Assembly (NCBI GenBank): GCA_037833965.1
Contig: AP031355.1
Location: 11,371,501-11,435,500, forward strand
Length of the DNA stretch: 64,000 nucleotides
Direction of reading: 5' to 3'
Origin: Marchantia polymorpha subsp. ruderalis
Taxonomy: Eukaryota; Streptophyta; Marchantiopsida; Marchantiales; Marchantiaceae
The notes under the pieces were generated by a model, which saw only the letters and a program-made list of their open reading frames with translations, was not told where the DNA came from and ran no database searches. Shown here in pieces: positions 1 to 12,598 of the stretch. The position numbers and the translations under genes are program-made. Positions within the stretch are counted from its first letter, which is position 1, and the number at the start of each line of letters is the position of its first letter.

Positions 1-1160
1 ATAATATCTTGCATATAAAAGAAAAAATATTATATATTAGGTTTTCATTTTAAAAAATGAAAATATAATGCACAAACCAAACTAAACCAAACTTTTGAGT
101 TTATACCTAAAATTTCAATTTTTATATATTTTGTTTCAATTTTAGAAAAAAATTGAACCTTTATTTTATAAAAATTATAAAATTATATATTATTATTATC
201 ATCAAATAATTTTTATAAATTAAAATAAAATAAAAGATGACACACATCATCTTGTGTTCTCTAGATAAAACCATGTAATTTTAATTAGCTTTGAGTTATC
301 GAATTCATGATTAAGATCGTAAAAATATATTTTATGATTTGTGAAGTGTGATGTTGAGCTGAAGGTTATTAGATTGTAATGTACAAAATGTAAAATTATG
401 AATATAAAATGATATGAGATTTAGAAAATGCAACTGATTATATTATTTTATCAATATTTGATGTTTTTTTAGATAATCTTTGAATTTGATTGATATACTA
501 CTTCTATGAAAGTTTTATGAAGCAAAAGATAAAATATTAGGATCTCAGTTATAATTATTTATTGTTTCTTACAATGCATTTTGAAACTTGACGATATTTT
601 TTTTTTGCTTTATTATTAATGCCAAGAATTTGTATGTGTATATTTCATAATTATTGCTATTTCAAGCTATTCTATAATAGAATATAATATTCTATTCTAT
701 AATAATAATTTCTATTATTTCATTATAGAAATTTTTATTTTGCAACGAGTATCATTTCTACGTGAGTATTATTGAAACTTGGCTTGTTAAAAATTTTGAT
801 TTTAACTCTCTACGACCAAGAAATGTGTTCTGATGGGAGTTTAAACTCCAAATCAAGTTAGAATGTTTTAGCTTTAGTATAGATCAAAGTGTCATTCTTC
901 AATCTTATTAATGGAAAAATTTAAAACAATGAAAAATCTTTAGAAACTTGATTGTAACATATTTAAAATCATAATGAAAAATTTAAGACTTCAATAAAAT
1001 GAGCTACACAAGAATAAAAATTAGAGATTTTTCTTAATATTAAAAAAAAATGAACTCAATTGCATAATTTGAATGTTTTCAAACATATTTTTAGAATTTT
1101 AAATTATTCAAAATTGTCAATAAAATAATTACATCTTTAAATTTTTTTCGTTAAAAAAAT
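1..1160. other. AT-rich intergenic DNA, no gene seen
   Basis: This stretch is strongly AT-rich, with many short A/T runs and stops in every frame. A cluster of short AT inverted repeats lies near 665-735. I see no gene, RNA or clear transposon domain before the LTR that begins at 1161. Confidence 0.6.
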
Positions 1161-1485
1161 TGTTAGAATGCAAATGACTCCCTACTTTTTCGGAACCTGT
1201 ACACAATGTCCTAGCTATTAAGACTGAGATTACTAGTAGTTAGAATGTATAACAACTAGGGATACGTCCCTTGAATCGGTGCGTCCCACGACAGAGGTGT
1301 GTCCCACTGTCATGAACATATACTTTTTGAGAGTTGCAATCCGTGTGACTCTCATGACCTTTGGTCTTATCCAGATTGGGTAATTAAAACCAATCTGGAA
1401 CGCATGTTACCATCCATCAATTAAGCTTCAATTCTTCCTCAACTGCGACTAATCTCTCACTCTCAATTGCTCATCTGATCTAACA
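1161..1485 (+). repeat. Ty1/copia-type 5' LTR
   Basis: The 325-bp segment starts TGTTAG and ends CTAACA, so it has the TG...CA ends of an LTR with matching inverted tips. It is followed at once by a primer-binding site. It is richer in GC than the flanks. I found no matching 3' LTR in the window, so the element is truncated or its other end is too decayed to see. The LTR call rests on the ends and on the PBS and gag remnant that follow. Confidence 0.75.
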
Positions 1486-1497
1486 TGGTATCAGAGC
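1486..1497 (+). promoter_or_regulatory. Copia primer-binding site (initiator tRNA-Met)
   Basis: TGGTATCAGAGC directly follows the LTR. This is the standard plant Ty1/copia primer-binding site, complementary to the 3' end of initiator tRNA-Met, where minus-strand DNA synthesis begins. Its position with no gap after the LTR supports the LTR boundary. Confidence 0.85.
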
Positions 1498-1868
1498 AGG
1501 TTTCATTCTGATTCAAGGACGCTTGAATCCAAAAAGCCAGGAGTACGTTTTTCGCTGTGAACCATCTCTGCGACACCTGAGAAAGCAATTACAAGAGATT
1601 CCGACACCCCACCAGGCTTTGAAATTTGACTCTAAATTTGAGCAAATTCGATCGACCAAACCCGTTTAATACTTGTCAGTGCTGATATGAAGCATTGTGG
1701 AGCCCGAATTTCAGAAATTCTTTAAAATTTTGAGCAAAATTTCAAAGTTCATGCAATCCAAACAAGAAATTGACGAAAATTTTTGTTTCGCAAATTTTTT
1801 TAAAAGTGGGATCAATATCCTGCACCACACCGTGAAGAAGCTGTAAACAAGCAGACGTTGCGAGGAAG

Positions 1869-2137
1869 ATGACTACTCAAGTACCTTACATCCGATACCC
1901 ATTTAAGTATCTTCTCAAATTCGATAGGAAACACTTTCATGCATGGAAAGACTAGATGAACTGGCTCTTTCAAATGGAAGGACTCAAGGAAATAATTCAA
2001 GAGATCGAGCTCCGACCTACTACTCCCCCGATTTGCGACCGGAACACCTGCTTGTGGCGTAGGGAGTAAGAAGGCATGGGACGAAAAGAATCTTCTTTCC
2101 TTAGCAATGTTGAACAATCAGTGAATCGAATGATAAT
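1869..2137 (+). pseudogene. Broken copia gag fragment
   Basis: Reading from the ATG at 1869 gives a peptide with the copia Gag N-terminal pattern: a K-F-D-R segment, then HFHAWK, then a hydrophobic stretch. A stop falls right after HAWKD, and a frame change is needed before a KAWDEKN segment near 2070-2090 that also fits Gag. The frame is lost after about 2137. This is a dead copy of the capsid gene belonging to the LTR upstream. Confidence 0.65.
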
Positions 2138-5100
2138 CAATTATGAAAGATTTGAATGCAAAAGCATAGTATAAATTTGATGAACACAATCAAAATTGAA
2201 AAAATATATCAATCATGAAATTTTCAATGTAATAGTTGCATTGTTGATTATAAAATACGTTTACAAAATAAAGCAATGTCAATGCAAAATTGGTAGAAGA
2301 ACAAGTAAACATCAACAATGAAGAAGAAAATAACATACAAATAATTGGTATAAAAAACAAGGTAATGATCACATGACAAAAAATATTACAACATAAAATA
2401 ATAATAAATCAATCGATGTAGTTTTAATATCAACAAAATTGCAATAGTTACAAAAATAATAAGTGTAGATACTACAATGATTATTATTGATAGCTTTCTC
2501 TAGAATGTATATGAAGCTATTATAAATCTATGAACTATGCAAAGTGATATTGTGCTTATATATTTACAAAAAAAGAAAAAAATAGCAATAATATGTTGTC
2601 ACATGATTATGAAGAAACATATGATGAAATCTTATCTCTTTGATGTGTTAATATGAAAAATGAAACTTGAATCAAGATTATCAAAATTATAAAAAATGAC
2701 TACATTTGATACAACCATTAATGATCAAAATAACGATAAAAACTAGATCTCATGATACATATTTGAAAAATTATGTATCATGTATTAAAGTAGAGGTGAC
2801 TTGAAATTATAAATAAAAACATTTTAGGAATATTTTTTAATCTTCTTTGATACAATTCATATTTAAAATTATTTTAATTTCCGTATAATTTTCATGCAAA
2901 AGATTTTGAACATATAATTATTTTTCATATTTCATGTGATGCAGTTTAAGACTTAACAATGATATTCTGTTTTCATAATAACGGTGTGTATTTTATTGTG
3001 CCAAGTATTGCATTATTTAATATTTAATTTTTCTATTTATTTTTAATTTTATATAAATGCAATATGAAGTATTTCATTCTTTAAAGTTATGGTTTATTTT
3101 TTTTTGAAAATTTTTGAAGAAAAAAAATTCTAATTTGTGCGAATCAAAGTAATCTGGTTCCTTCATTAATTCTTATATATATTTCTCATATTAGGACTAA
3201 GTAGTGTATTCGACTACGTGTTTTAGAAAAATTAAATAGCGTTTTTTTAATATAAATAAGATGTCTATTTTATATATATATTCATGAAAAAATTATAATC
3301 AAAAATTTATTTTTTGCAACAAATTCAAAAATTTGAAAATTAAAATTTGAAACTCAATATTATTTGAAATTCTAGCAAACTCAATTACATTTTGTAAGTA
3401 CGTAAGCTATATAACCTAACAATATAAACTAAGCACCAACTTACAATTTAAATATTTTAAGTGATATACATTTTTAAATGAATTATCAAAATTGAAAAGT
3501 AAAATTTAAACCTATTCTGTTGAGTCGTACTTTGATTCATTTTAATTCTTTTGCAAGAATTTCAAAAAATCAAAAATCAATTGTGAAATTTATTAATCTA
3601 GATTCCATATCTGACCAAAATTGTAGTCTTTTTTATTTCAAATTGAGGATTGAAATTTATTTGAAATAATTTTGACTATATCTTTTGTTAGCTTGTGAAA
3701 TAAATTCCAAGACAAAAGACAATAATGTTAGGATTGAGATTTGAGTGGTGATTTTAAAAAATTTGAATGAAGATTAATAATAATAATAAATCTGGTCAAT
3801 GTGTCTCAAAATTTCTTGTTTAAATTTTTTACCCAAGAAATTAATGATGATGTATAAATTTTGAAGTAGAGTTTTTATCATCATTTATAAAAACTTAATT
3901 CTTTATTTTTTATTTCAAATATTTTTTTAGTTATAATTAATTTTATATTATTAAATCTAATTATATAGGATAAATTAAAATTTAAATATAAAATTACATA
4001 TAACCTACCTTGATTAATGTAGATCTGTAAATGACATGAGATATAACTTAAGTTTTTGAACATATTAAATTTAAATAACATTGAATGAAGTTTAACATTT
4101 TTGGAGATGAGAATAGGTTTTAAATATACTACAACGGTTATAGTATAACCTGTTACACTAGATTTATATCTTTATTATATATTATAAGGGAAAAATAATA
4201 TAATCTTGTTTATGCTAGTGTACATTATTTTGTATGATAAAGTTTATTTCACTAGAGCTTGATTCATGTTTAAAATCCTAGTATGGTCTATCATTAAATT
4301 TTGTATCATTTTTTTCACATGATTAGGTAGTAAATGATATTTTATTTGTCATAAAAAATTTGAACTATTTTAGAAGTGATTCACTTAAAATTTTTTTAAC
4401 GGTATATCATAGAAATTTTTTTGATGTTAGAAGTCATGGTTTCAAGAATTATTTAAAATCTTTGTAAATATTCAAATCTAATATTATGTTTGATTTGAGA
4501 GTATCTTTTATTTTAGATTCAGATTTTTGGATCTATCAAGATCATATTGCTAATATGTAAAAAAAACTTCTTATACACATTATAAACGTTAGGAGTCAAA
4601 TAATAATAATTTACTTATATATAAAAGATTAATGAAATCATTAAAATTTGCAGTGAGCAATATTTGTGAGACTGTTTTCAATAATCTATCTATAAACAAT
4701 TAGGTTCAAATTCAACAGATTGTTTCATGTAAACATTCAATTCTAAAAATCGATAGAGATGTGACATGAAAAAAATAAAATTGAATGTTTATTTGTAAAA
4801 AATCTACATTTGATTTTAGAAATATTTTTTTGTTCTATCATGGACTCTATTTCAACTTCTACATCTATTTATTAAATACCACAGATCGATTCTTTGCATG
4901 TTTACTGTATTTCATATCTTGATATCGATATTCCTGTCTACAGCAAAATTTCATTTATTTTTTATAAAATAATTATAATATTTTTTTTCAAAAATTTTGA
5001 TGGATTTGTTTTGAAACATTTATATTATATTCCTTTTTTTTGCTAGACAAAACATAAAATTGCATATTACACGCATTTCAAGATAAATGCATTATCATCA

Positions 5101-6380
5101 TCAAACTTTGTTTTGATATCATGACCTAAAAACTGAGTGAACTAGCACATAAATTATACCTTGCGTATCATTTGATTTGATGATAATAAATAAATTTGTT
5201 GATCTCTATCATCAAAACCATATTTTCAAAAAAAAGTAGTTGTCTTTTGCTGTTTAGTAGTTTCTTTCATCTAAATCAAACTTTTTCCTTGTGTCATTTT
5301 ATTAAATTTATAATGATGAATCTCATCTTCAATAACATATATGAGTAAAACTATACTTGTCCGTGCGGAAAAACTAAGATACATCTTTATATATATTTAT
5401 TGATATCAATTTTTTTAGAGATAAAACTTAATACTAACAATCATTTTAGAAAATATAGCATCATATAGCCTAAAATCATTAACATTATTTGCATAGTCAA
5501 GAAAATAACACTTCTTATATACAAGATACAATTTGGTCATGATATCTTTAGAATCGAGAGAATAATTTGAAGATCAAATATTTTCAAACATCTATCATTA
5601 ATCATAGGTTTGTGACTTAAATTTAAATTGAAAGATAAAAAAAATTACCTGATCATTGCAAAGATAACAATCTCATCAAAAAACTTATATAGTGTAGTAG
5701 ATTTGTTTAGTATAGTATGTAAGTCCAACATTGTATGGTATAAAGTCATAACAACATCAATCTCTTGGGGAGTATAAATCATAATGAGATTATGTGTGAT
5801 TCTTGTAAGTTTGCATAACTTATAAACCTCTAAAAAATATAATCTCCGCGATTATCAAAATGTAGATATCTCACCTTGTACTGGCCTACTTCCAACTTGG
5901 AGTTCTTAACTTTCAAATATCATATATTCTTAGATTTTTACCTGAGAAAGTATACTATACAAACCTTGATAATTTCAGGTTTATGTGATCGTGGTGCAAC
6001 TAACAAGTTGCAATAAGACCTCATGATAGATAGATAGGTTCATAGTTGGTTTTCCAATATATTTCCATCTACGAAATATTCACTTCAGATTACTTACTTT
6101 ACAGATACTCAAATGAGATTTATTGTACCATGGTTGAATGTAACAAGGTCAAAAGCTCAAAAGTCTCTTGTTCCGAGACTAGCCATTGTCAAATGGTAAT
6201 GGGTTGTAATGCTAGACTTTGAACATGGACTTTCTCTTCCTGCTAGAAAATGATAACTTACCAATCAAATAATGGAGAAATCATGACCTCTACACTCTAT
6301 CTCTACTTGGAGTACATTTAGGGTAGTAAACACTAACTGAAGTAAGTAGAGCAAAATAGGACAAGTTCAAGTAGTGTCAA
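2138..6380. other. AT-rich repeat-type DNA, no gene seen
   Basis: About 4.2 kb of very AT-rich sequence in which all frames are dense with stops. It follows the broken gag and may be its decayed continuation, but I could not identify reverse transcriptase, integrase or a 3' LTR. The longest open stretches are about 60 codons of low-complexity, hydrophobic sequence and are not believable genes. Confidence 0.5.
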
Positions 6381-8054
6381 ATAGGGGTGAATTGGCGTAC
6401 ACTGATATCAGATGTGTACTTCAACTTCTGATTCTGCTCCCCACTTGGTGTGAAGCTCCAAATGTGCATCCCATTTCATCGTAACCTTGCGTCTAGTTTG
6501 AAGTCACCTCTCAAACCCCATCATCTATTTAGTGACGCGGCATTGTAATTGCTGAAGAGTATGCATGTTGAGTAGGGTCTAACTACAAGATCTGCGTGAT
6601 TATAACACTGACGATGTATCTAACATGCTGAGCATGATTCTCCATCCTTCTTCTCTGTATTCACCAGAGCTAAAACATTTGAAGCTTGAGAGGGACAGAG
6701 GAAGATTTCCATTCCGACTTTGGGCCGAATATCCATTTCTTTCCGGCCTCATTCACGACTGCATGGTGTCCAACATACAGCATTCGGACCAGAATTGAGT
6801 CTGTAGACTGTGGACAGAAGTATCTCCAGAGCTCCTGGTTTACACATGCAATTGGGCCAACTTCTGAACCGGAGTTGTAGATATGAATCTGCTACTCCGC
6901 TCTGCTTCCAACCTTTAACCACTTAATTTCAGCAATCAAAGAAAGTTTCAAGGCTCTAACGATCGACGATTATGCTTTGTTTCACCTCCTCGGAGTACGT
7001 TATGACAGAGTGCAGTTTTCGTGCAGTGCGACATTTGAAGCCCAATTGGTATTCAGTCCTGCGTTGATTACTGTCGAAGCAACGATGCACTAGCGGCAGA
7101 CCATCGAGCGAATGTAGCTCCGTCCAGCATCTGTCCATCGTTAAAGGCCTTAACATCTTGACGCGCAGGTTGGAATGTCGGCACCACATCCCTTCACCTA
7201 CTACTTCAGTCTGCTCGATTATTGAGAAAGACTCGTTGTAGAGCACACAGAGACCGCGAACGATTATGTATGAAGACACAAAGCTCCAGGTGAAATTCAC
7301 GTAACCTCATGAATGCAACTATGGACCGATCTTGGGTTGACTTCCTGGTCCACACGTGGACAACCAAATCACTTCATTGGCACATGTGCAGGAGTATGCC
7401 TATGCTATCAAGGCCATCTATCCGCTTTCATTATACCTGCTTCCTTGAAAGGCAATTCACCGAGACACGACAGCCATGCAAATGCCATTGACGCAATTGT
7501 TGTGCAGATTAGTGTATGGAACGGTGCATCATGACCCACCATACGATGCACTCATCGCCGTTCTGATCTCGATCATGTCATGCTGCATGATTCAGATGCA
7601 GACGATCAAGATGACACAAATACCCCACGCCGGAAAGGTACAGCCAGGTCAAAAACAAACAACACCCAACCCTCAACTCCAGACAGAGCGGTGGCAAAGT
7701 GCCAAACATGTGTTGAGTCATTACAGGATTTAAATGTGCGTGACCTAGGTACTTGGCAATGCGCCAAGAGTTCCTACAAAATTATATCCTCCATAATTCG
7801 TTGCTGCTGCACGAAATACAAGGGGATCAAAGCCGATGCCCTGATATGAAACAAGCTGAACAACAAGAAAGCAGCCGGCACACTTAGAAATCCATCTCCC
7901 ATAAGCCACGATTTCTTTAGTTGGAGACCACCGAGTGACACTCAAATATCTACGAGAGTATCACGTCTCTAAATCCCAGTTCACTGATATACGCGAATCG
8001 TGTTCCCGTCATAGGCACCCAACTGAGTGACAGACGCTTCGGAAAGTTTAAGAA
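6381..8054. other. Gene-like composition downstream of ASD, no gene resolved
   Basis: Base composition shifts from AT-rich to balanced near 6380 and stays so up to the ASD stop codon. The right end (about 7950-8054) is probably the ASD 3' UTR. Open frames of 60-114 codons occur on both strands, the longest on the minus strand at 6956-7300, but none shows a domain I recognise and none dominates. It could hold a long UTR, a noncoding transcript or a decayed gene. Confidence 0.35.
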
Positions 8055-9233
8055 TTATAAAAGCTTCTCGGCGATCTGTACTGCATTCAGAGCTGCCCCT
8101 TTGCGTATTTGGTCTCCACAGACAAAAATGTCGAGTCCGAAGTTGCCCTTCTGAGAAATATCCTTCCTGATTCTTCCGACAGCCACGTCGTCCTTGCTGG
8201 ATACCTCGAGAGGAGTGGGAAAATTATTGCCCGAACGATCATCGACCACGACGACACCTTCTGCTTTGGAAAGAATCTCCCTGGCGGTATTCTCATCCAG
8301 TTCTCTCTCGAACTGCAGATTGATGGATTCGGCGTGGGCCCTCATCACAGGCACTCGGATGCAGGTCGCTGTCACCAAAACCTCCGGGTCGTTCCAAATC
8401 TTCCGGGTTTCTTTGACAAGTTTCATCTCTTCCTCGTTATATCCATTTCCCGTCACCGCCGAGTTGTGAGAGAAGAGGTTGAAGGCGTACTGGCGATTGA
8501 AAATGTTGCACGTCGGCTCTTGTCCATCCAGGACCTCGCGGGTTTGTTGCTCGAGCTCGGCCATGGCAGCGGCACCAGCTCCGCTAGCCGCTTGATACGT
8601 ACTGACGACCATTCTCTTGACCTTCGCGTGGCGATGAAGAGGAGTAGCGGCCATCAGGCAGATAATGGTAGAACAATTCGGGTTCGCAATTATAGCTCCT
8701 TTCTTGTTACTGAGCTTTATGTGAGCCATTGCATCGGCATTGACCTCCGGAACAATGAGCGGCACTCCGTCGACCATTCGGAATGCAGAGCTGTTGTCGA
8801 CCACGATGGATCCCATTTCTGCTGCCAGAGGTCCATACTCCTTACTGATGGAACCCCCGGCACTGAAGAGGGAAATGTCTATCCCCTCGAAACTTTCTTT
8901 GGTGAGCTCCTCAATCTCGTAATCGCGACCCTCGAACGAAATGTGCTTGCCGGCTGATCTCTTGCTCGCCAGAAGCTTCAACTTGCTGTAAGGGAAGTTG
9001 CGTTCCGAGAGCACGGCCAGAAACTCCTGTCCCACTGCACCGGTCACACCCACCACGGCGACGGAAGGGCCACTCTCGGTCAATCCCATGCGCACCGCGC
9101 GCGGCCTGCTCGCAATCCTCGACGCAGAAATTCCTTGAATCTTACGCCCGCTGAGCTTCGATCCATACACAGAGCTTCTCAGAGTGACTCCGCTGCCAGC
9201 CAGAGCGCCCATCTGCACCGAAAGAGCTGCCAT
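8055..9233 (-). CDS. ASD: Aspartate-semialdehyde dehydrogenase, plastid-targeted
   Basis: The enzyme reduces beta-aspartyl phosphate to aspartate semialdehyde with NADPH, the branch point to Lys, Thr, Met and Ile, in the plastid stroma. The 392-residue product has a basic, Ser/Arg-rich N-terminus of about 50 residues that fits a transit peptide. Then come the Rossmann nucleotide motif GVTGAVGQ (62-69), the catalytic-cysteine motif NPNCST (Cys187) and the C-terminal CGDQIRKGAALN signature. I chose the Met at 9233 because the frame stays open for another 135 codons upstream (to 9638) but that part is a low-complexity Arg/Ser-rich run with no family match. The gene has no intron. Family membership is secure; plastid location is inferred from the N-terminus and from plant biology. 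Confidence 0.95.
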   Translation of the reverse strand: MAALSVQMGALAGSGVTLRSSVYGSKLSGRKIQGISASRIASRPRAVRMGLTESGPSVAVVGVTGAVGQEFLAVLSERNFPYSKLKLLASKRSAGKHISFEGRDYEIEELTKESFEGIDISLFSAGGSISKEYGPLAAEMGSIVVDNSSAFRMVDGVPLIVPEVNADAMAHIKLSNKKGAIIANPNCSTIICLMAATPLHRHAKVKRMVVSTYQAASGAGAAAMAELEQQTREVLDGQEPTCNIFNRQYAFNLFSHNSAVTGNGYNEEEMKLVKETRKIWNDPEVLVTATCIRVPVMRAHAESINLQFERELDENTAREILSKAEGVVVVDDRSGNNFPTPLEVSSKDDVAVGRIRKDISQKGNFGLDIFVCGDQIRKGAALNAVQIAEKLL

Positions 9234-9950
9234 TCTTGCGCCCCGACACGAATCGCTCGATGCTTTCGCCTGCTGCTCGGCCAAATCGATTTCCCTCCTC
9301 TCTCTCGCCAAGGGAAGGGATTCAGGGCTCCGATCGCTGGCGACCCTGCGGATCGAAGTTCGGGACGATGCCCTAGGAATCAACTTGCCACTCGATCTCA
9401 CACTCGCAATCGTCGCCTCCCGCCGGAGATCCTGTCTCGGTAACTGCGACCGGGAAGTCCGAACGCGCAACGCTGCGACGCTTTCTTTCCCAGTCACAAT
9501 AACTCGTCCCGCGAGAGCGCTCTTTGCACCGAGGAGGTCGGTCTCGTCGCGACGTGGGGTCTCGAGCGCCGAACCATCTGTCGGGGCCGACCTGATCTGT
9601 CCGAGACTCCGTCGCTTTGCCTTGTGATGTAAGCCCAAGCCCCTGAGTCTTCGCGCGGGATTTCCCGAACGTCATCCATTTGCACAGAAGGCTCTCCCTC
9701 CCTCGAAGGATGTCAGGAATCGGGATGGGGCTCCAATAATACGATCCATATTACCAGAACTACTGGGCCGAGACACCATCTTTGCTTGAGCTGGACGTCT
9801 AGGACAAACCATTGTGACATTTGAAGTACGAAATCGAGGCATTAAAAAAATGATGTGCAGTACAATTGGCAATAGGAGGAGCTGCAAAAACTTGATGCCA
9901 AGACTAAATAAAGTCTTGGCTTCAAGACTGCAAAATTATGACTTTTTTCC
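9234..9950 (-). promoter_or_regulatory. ASD 5' leader and promoter region
   Basis: A GC- and CpG-rich stretch upstream of the ASD start. The ASD frame remains open to 9638, giving an Arg/Ser/Asp-rich leader that is most simply read as 5' UTR kept open by high GC. An N-terminally extended protein cannot be excluded. Composition falls to AT-rich near 9890, which probably marks the upstream edge of the gene. No clear TATA box stood out. Confidence 0.4.
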
Positions 9951-12134
9951 TAGAGGTGGTGCTTTGTTACGACATGTGTAGATCTTTCTGTTTAGATTGT
10001 GCACAACTTTACGTGGAGATTTTAAATGCATCGCGTTTGTCGTTATTTCTTTTTATTCATTAGTAAAGTAACGCAGAAAACGAATTTCAATAAGCATTAG
10101 CTGAGACAATAGATGTCTATATAAAAATTTAAATAATTATTATTTGGATCTATAACAAGCATTAGTAATATTATCGGACGTCCCCGAAGGGACATCCGAT
10201 AATGGAATTATTCCATGACAGTATAAATTGGTGTGATCCAAATCTCTTGCCAATTGCTCGTAGCAAAATTGTTCAGTGTTTACAGTAGAAACAGAGATTT
10301 ATCCAAAGAGGAATTAGTACCTTCTCATCACTTATGTTAAAGCTAGATAGGTGTGTGCAAGCATAATACATAGATAGCACATTGAGTACATAGGTCAATT
10401 ACCGATATTTGCATCTGAAGTATGTTTAGGGTCGGCAACACAATCAGGACAATCAAGGTTGAAGGGATAGAAACTCACGCAATTATTACTTCAGGAGCAA
10501 TTTTGAGTTCTAAAGATGGAAAAGTGTGGTTAGGTTACATTATTTTCAAATGTAAAGATATGGCTTTTTGAAGCTCAAAATGAATTTGGCATGATTCTAA
10601 TATGTTACTATGTTGGAATCATCAAATGAAGGTGATCTGAAATATTTGAATGTAAAAAATTTTGAATTTTTGGTCTACTTACCTTCTTTTATAATCAATA
10701 GCCTAAATTTATACAAAATAACTAAAGATAGAAGATATAACAAGATAAATCAATTGCTCATGATTAGTAGATTATTTAGCTAACTATCGGATATTCAAAT
10801 AAAAACAATAATTTTATTTAAATGAGTTATTATATTCAATCTCTTAAAATGGATTGAATTTCAACCTAATTTTGTTTTTTTAAAATATATACAAATAAAA
10901 CATACATTGTACAAATAACTCAAATTTCAAAGTTATTAGTTCAATTTACAAAGTTGTTGTCACAATTTATATTATATGTTTTAAGTTTTAAAGCCTTAAA
11001 TTTTGGTAAAAAAATTTAAATTAAATCAATTTTCAATTCTAATACTTATATATAATAGTGACACTTTTCACTTTTTGTACTTTATACAAGAAGAAATTTA
11101 TTTCATTTTTTTAAAATAAATATATATCATAGTGACACTTTTAGTTGATAAATCTTGAAATATTAAAAAAAAAAAAAAAATATCTACATTTTCAAATATT
11201 CAATCTAGAATTTATTCAAATTTCGATAAGCAATGAGAAATTAATTCAATATTTTTAAAATTTTCAAAGTTTCAATGAAGCATAATTTGACTAAATTTCA
11301 TAAAATTAGTGCATATTATAATTCTTTTTTATTCATATGAATATTCATAAATTTTTTAATTTATGGTGAATTATTTGATAATTGATAGAAAATTTCAGAT
11401 AAAAAAAATAATTTAAGCTGAAGTTTCTGAATATAAATCAATAATATCATACATTTTCATTCTATTAAATTATTGAAATTTTAATATCAATATTTTAAAT
11501 TAAGTGAAAAAATATCAAAAGCACATTTTGTAAGTCAAATTGATATTATTTAGCTTAATTTTCAGTTGATCTTCTGCGTTTGATTATTTTGCAATAATTT
11601 TTTTTTCAAATAACATACTCAATGATATTTTTTACAGGAAATTATATACTTGTTTATATTTTAGAAGTTTCAAGCAAGGCTATGCAATCTCTAAGTAAGT
11701 CAATGATGATGGAAAATATATTTTGTTTTCAATTGTGACCGTGCTAGGACCTACGACTCCTTCAAAGTAGCTACCATTGATGAACACGTCGAATTAGATC
11801 ACTTGACGCGACCAAAAAAGAATTTAAAATTTCAACATGTCTTATTACCAGAGAGTCAAATGCAACAATATCATATTATTGAGATGATTACTTGATGGTA
11901 TCATATTGTAACACATATTGTTTAGTGTGATATGTCTTTTTACCCAATAGAATCCCATTGTTTACGCATGTCATCCATGTTCTATTATCAATCAACTGTG
12001 ATGCTAGCAATTCTGATTGATCTACATCGTGGATAGCGGGGACAGTCTCCGTAAGCCAGATGCTTGTTACTAGCTGCACAACATGTTGGAAGAGAAGGTG
12101 CTTCGTGTCGTAGTGCTGCTGCAAACATGGATCC
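9951..12134. other. AT-rich intergenic DNA
   Basis: Very AT-rich and poor in open frames. The only distinct structure is a palindrome at 10170-10203, listed separately. Two short direct repeats containing TAGTGACACTTTT lie near 11057 and 11130. No gene or transposon domain was recognised. Confidence 0.5.
10170..10203 (-). repeat. Palindrome resembling the 5' end of U6 snRNA
   Basis: Two 15-nt arms separated by CGAA pair with a single mismatch. Read on the minus strand from 10193, the sequence GTCCCTTCGGGGAC is followed by GTCCGATAA. This matches the start of plant U6 snRNA as I remember it, apart from one base. The match stops after about 23 nt, so no complete U6 gene is present. A TTTATA lies about 34 nt upstream on the minus strand, but the upstream sequence element typical of plant snRNA genes is not seen. 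It may be a truncated U6 pseudogene folded back on itself, or a chance palindrome. Confidence 0.45.
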
Positions 12135-12340
12135 GGGTAGATCCTTCAAAGAACCCGAGGAGTTCAAGGAGGCGTTCAATCTCGCGGCATTGTGCGAGAA
12201 GAGGCCCCTGCATCCCTAAAGTACGTCAGTTGTGACGGGTAGATCCTTCAAAGAACCCGAGGAGTTCAAGGAGTCGTTCAATCTCGCGGCATTGTGCCAG
12301 AAGAGGCCCCTGCATCCTCAGAGTACGTCACTTGTGACGA
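12135..12340 (+). repeat. 102-bp tandem duplication, two copies
   Basis: Copies begin at 12135 and 12237, each with GGGTAGATCCTTCAAAGAAC, and differ at only a few bases. The period of 102 is a whole number of codons. On the plus strand each copy reads GRSFKEPEEFKE and then AFNLAALCEKRP or SFNLAALCQKRP. The first copy has an in-frame stop where the second has Gln. The unit could come from a coding exon, but I do not recognise the protein. Confidence 0.8.
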
Positions 12341-12385
12341 GAGAGTACATGCTCGAGGGCTAGAATTGTTGTTCATCACTCTTAT

Positions 12386-12598
12386 GAACAAATCTCGGTT
12401 TTAGAACTTCATTGTAGTGTGTCATTGGTCAAATCCCAAAGGTTAAAACAAAACACGAACAAATACTGGTTTTAAAACTTGATTACAGTGTGTAATCGAT
12501 ATAATCCCATACTATAAAACAAAAAACGAACAAATCTTGATTTTAGAACTTGATTACATTGTGTTATCGGTGTTATTCAAAAGGTTGAAACAAAACTT
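12386..12598 (+). repeat. 71-bp tandem repeat, three copies
   Basis: Units start at 12386, 12457 and 12528 with GAACAAAT and share the pattern GGTTTTA-GAACTTGATTACA-GTGT followed by an AAAACAAAAC tail. The copies are diverged but exactly spaced at 71 bp. No coding frame runs through them. Confidence 0.8.

Noticed and set aside
6956-7300. 114-codon minus-strand open frame left of ASD
   Set aside because: No domain, competing frames on the other strand, and no splice signals that extend it.
8109-8957. 282-codon open frame on the plus strand opposite ASD
   Set aside because: It is antisense to a clear ASD coding sequence and exists because of codon bias in the real gene. The product has no recognisable domain.
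12386-12598. Regular direct repeats considered as a CRISPR array
   Set aside because: The whole 71-bp unit repeats without unique spacers, and the genome is clearly eukaryotic.
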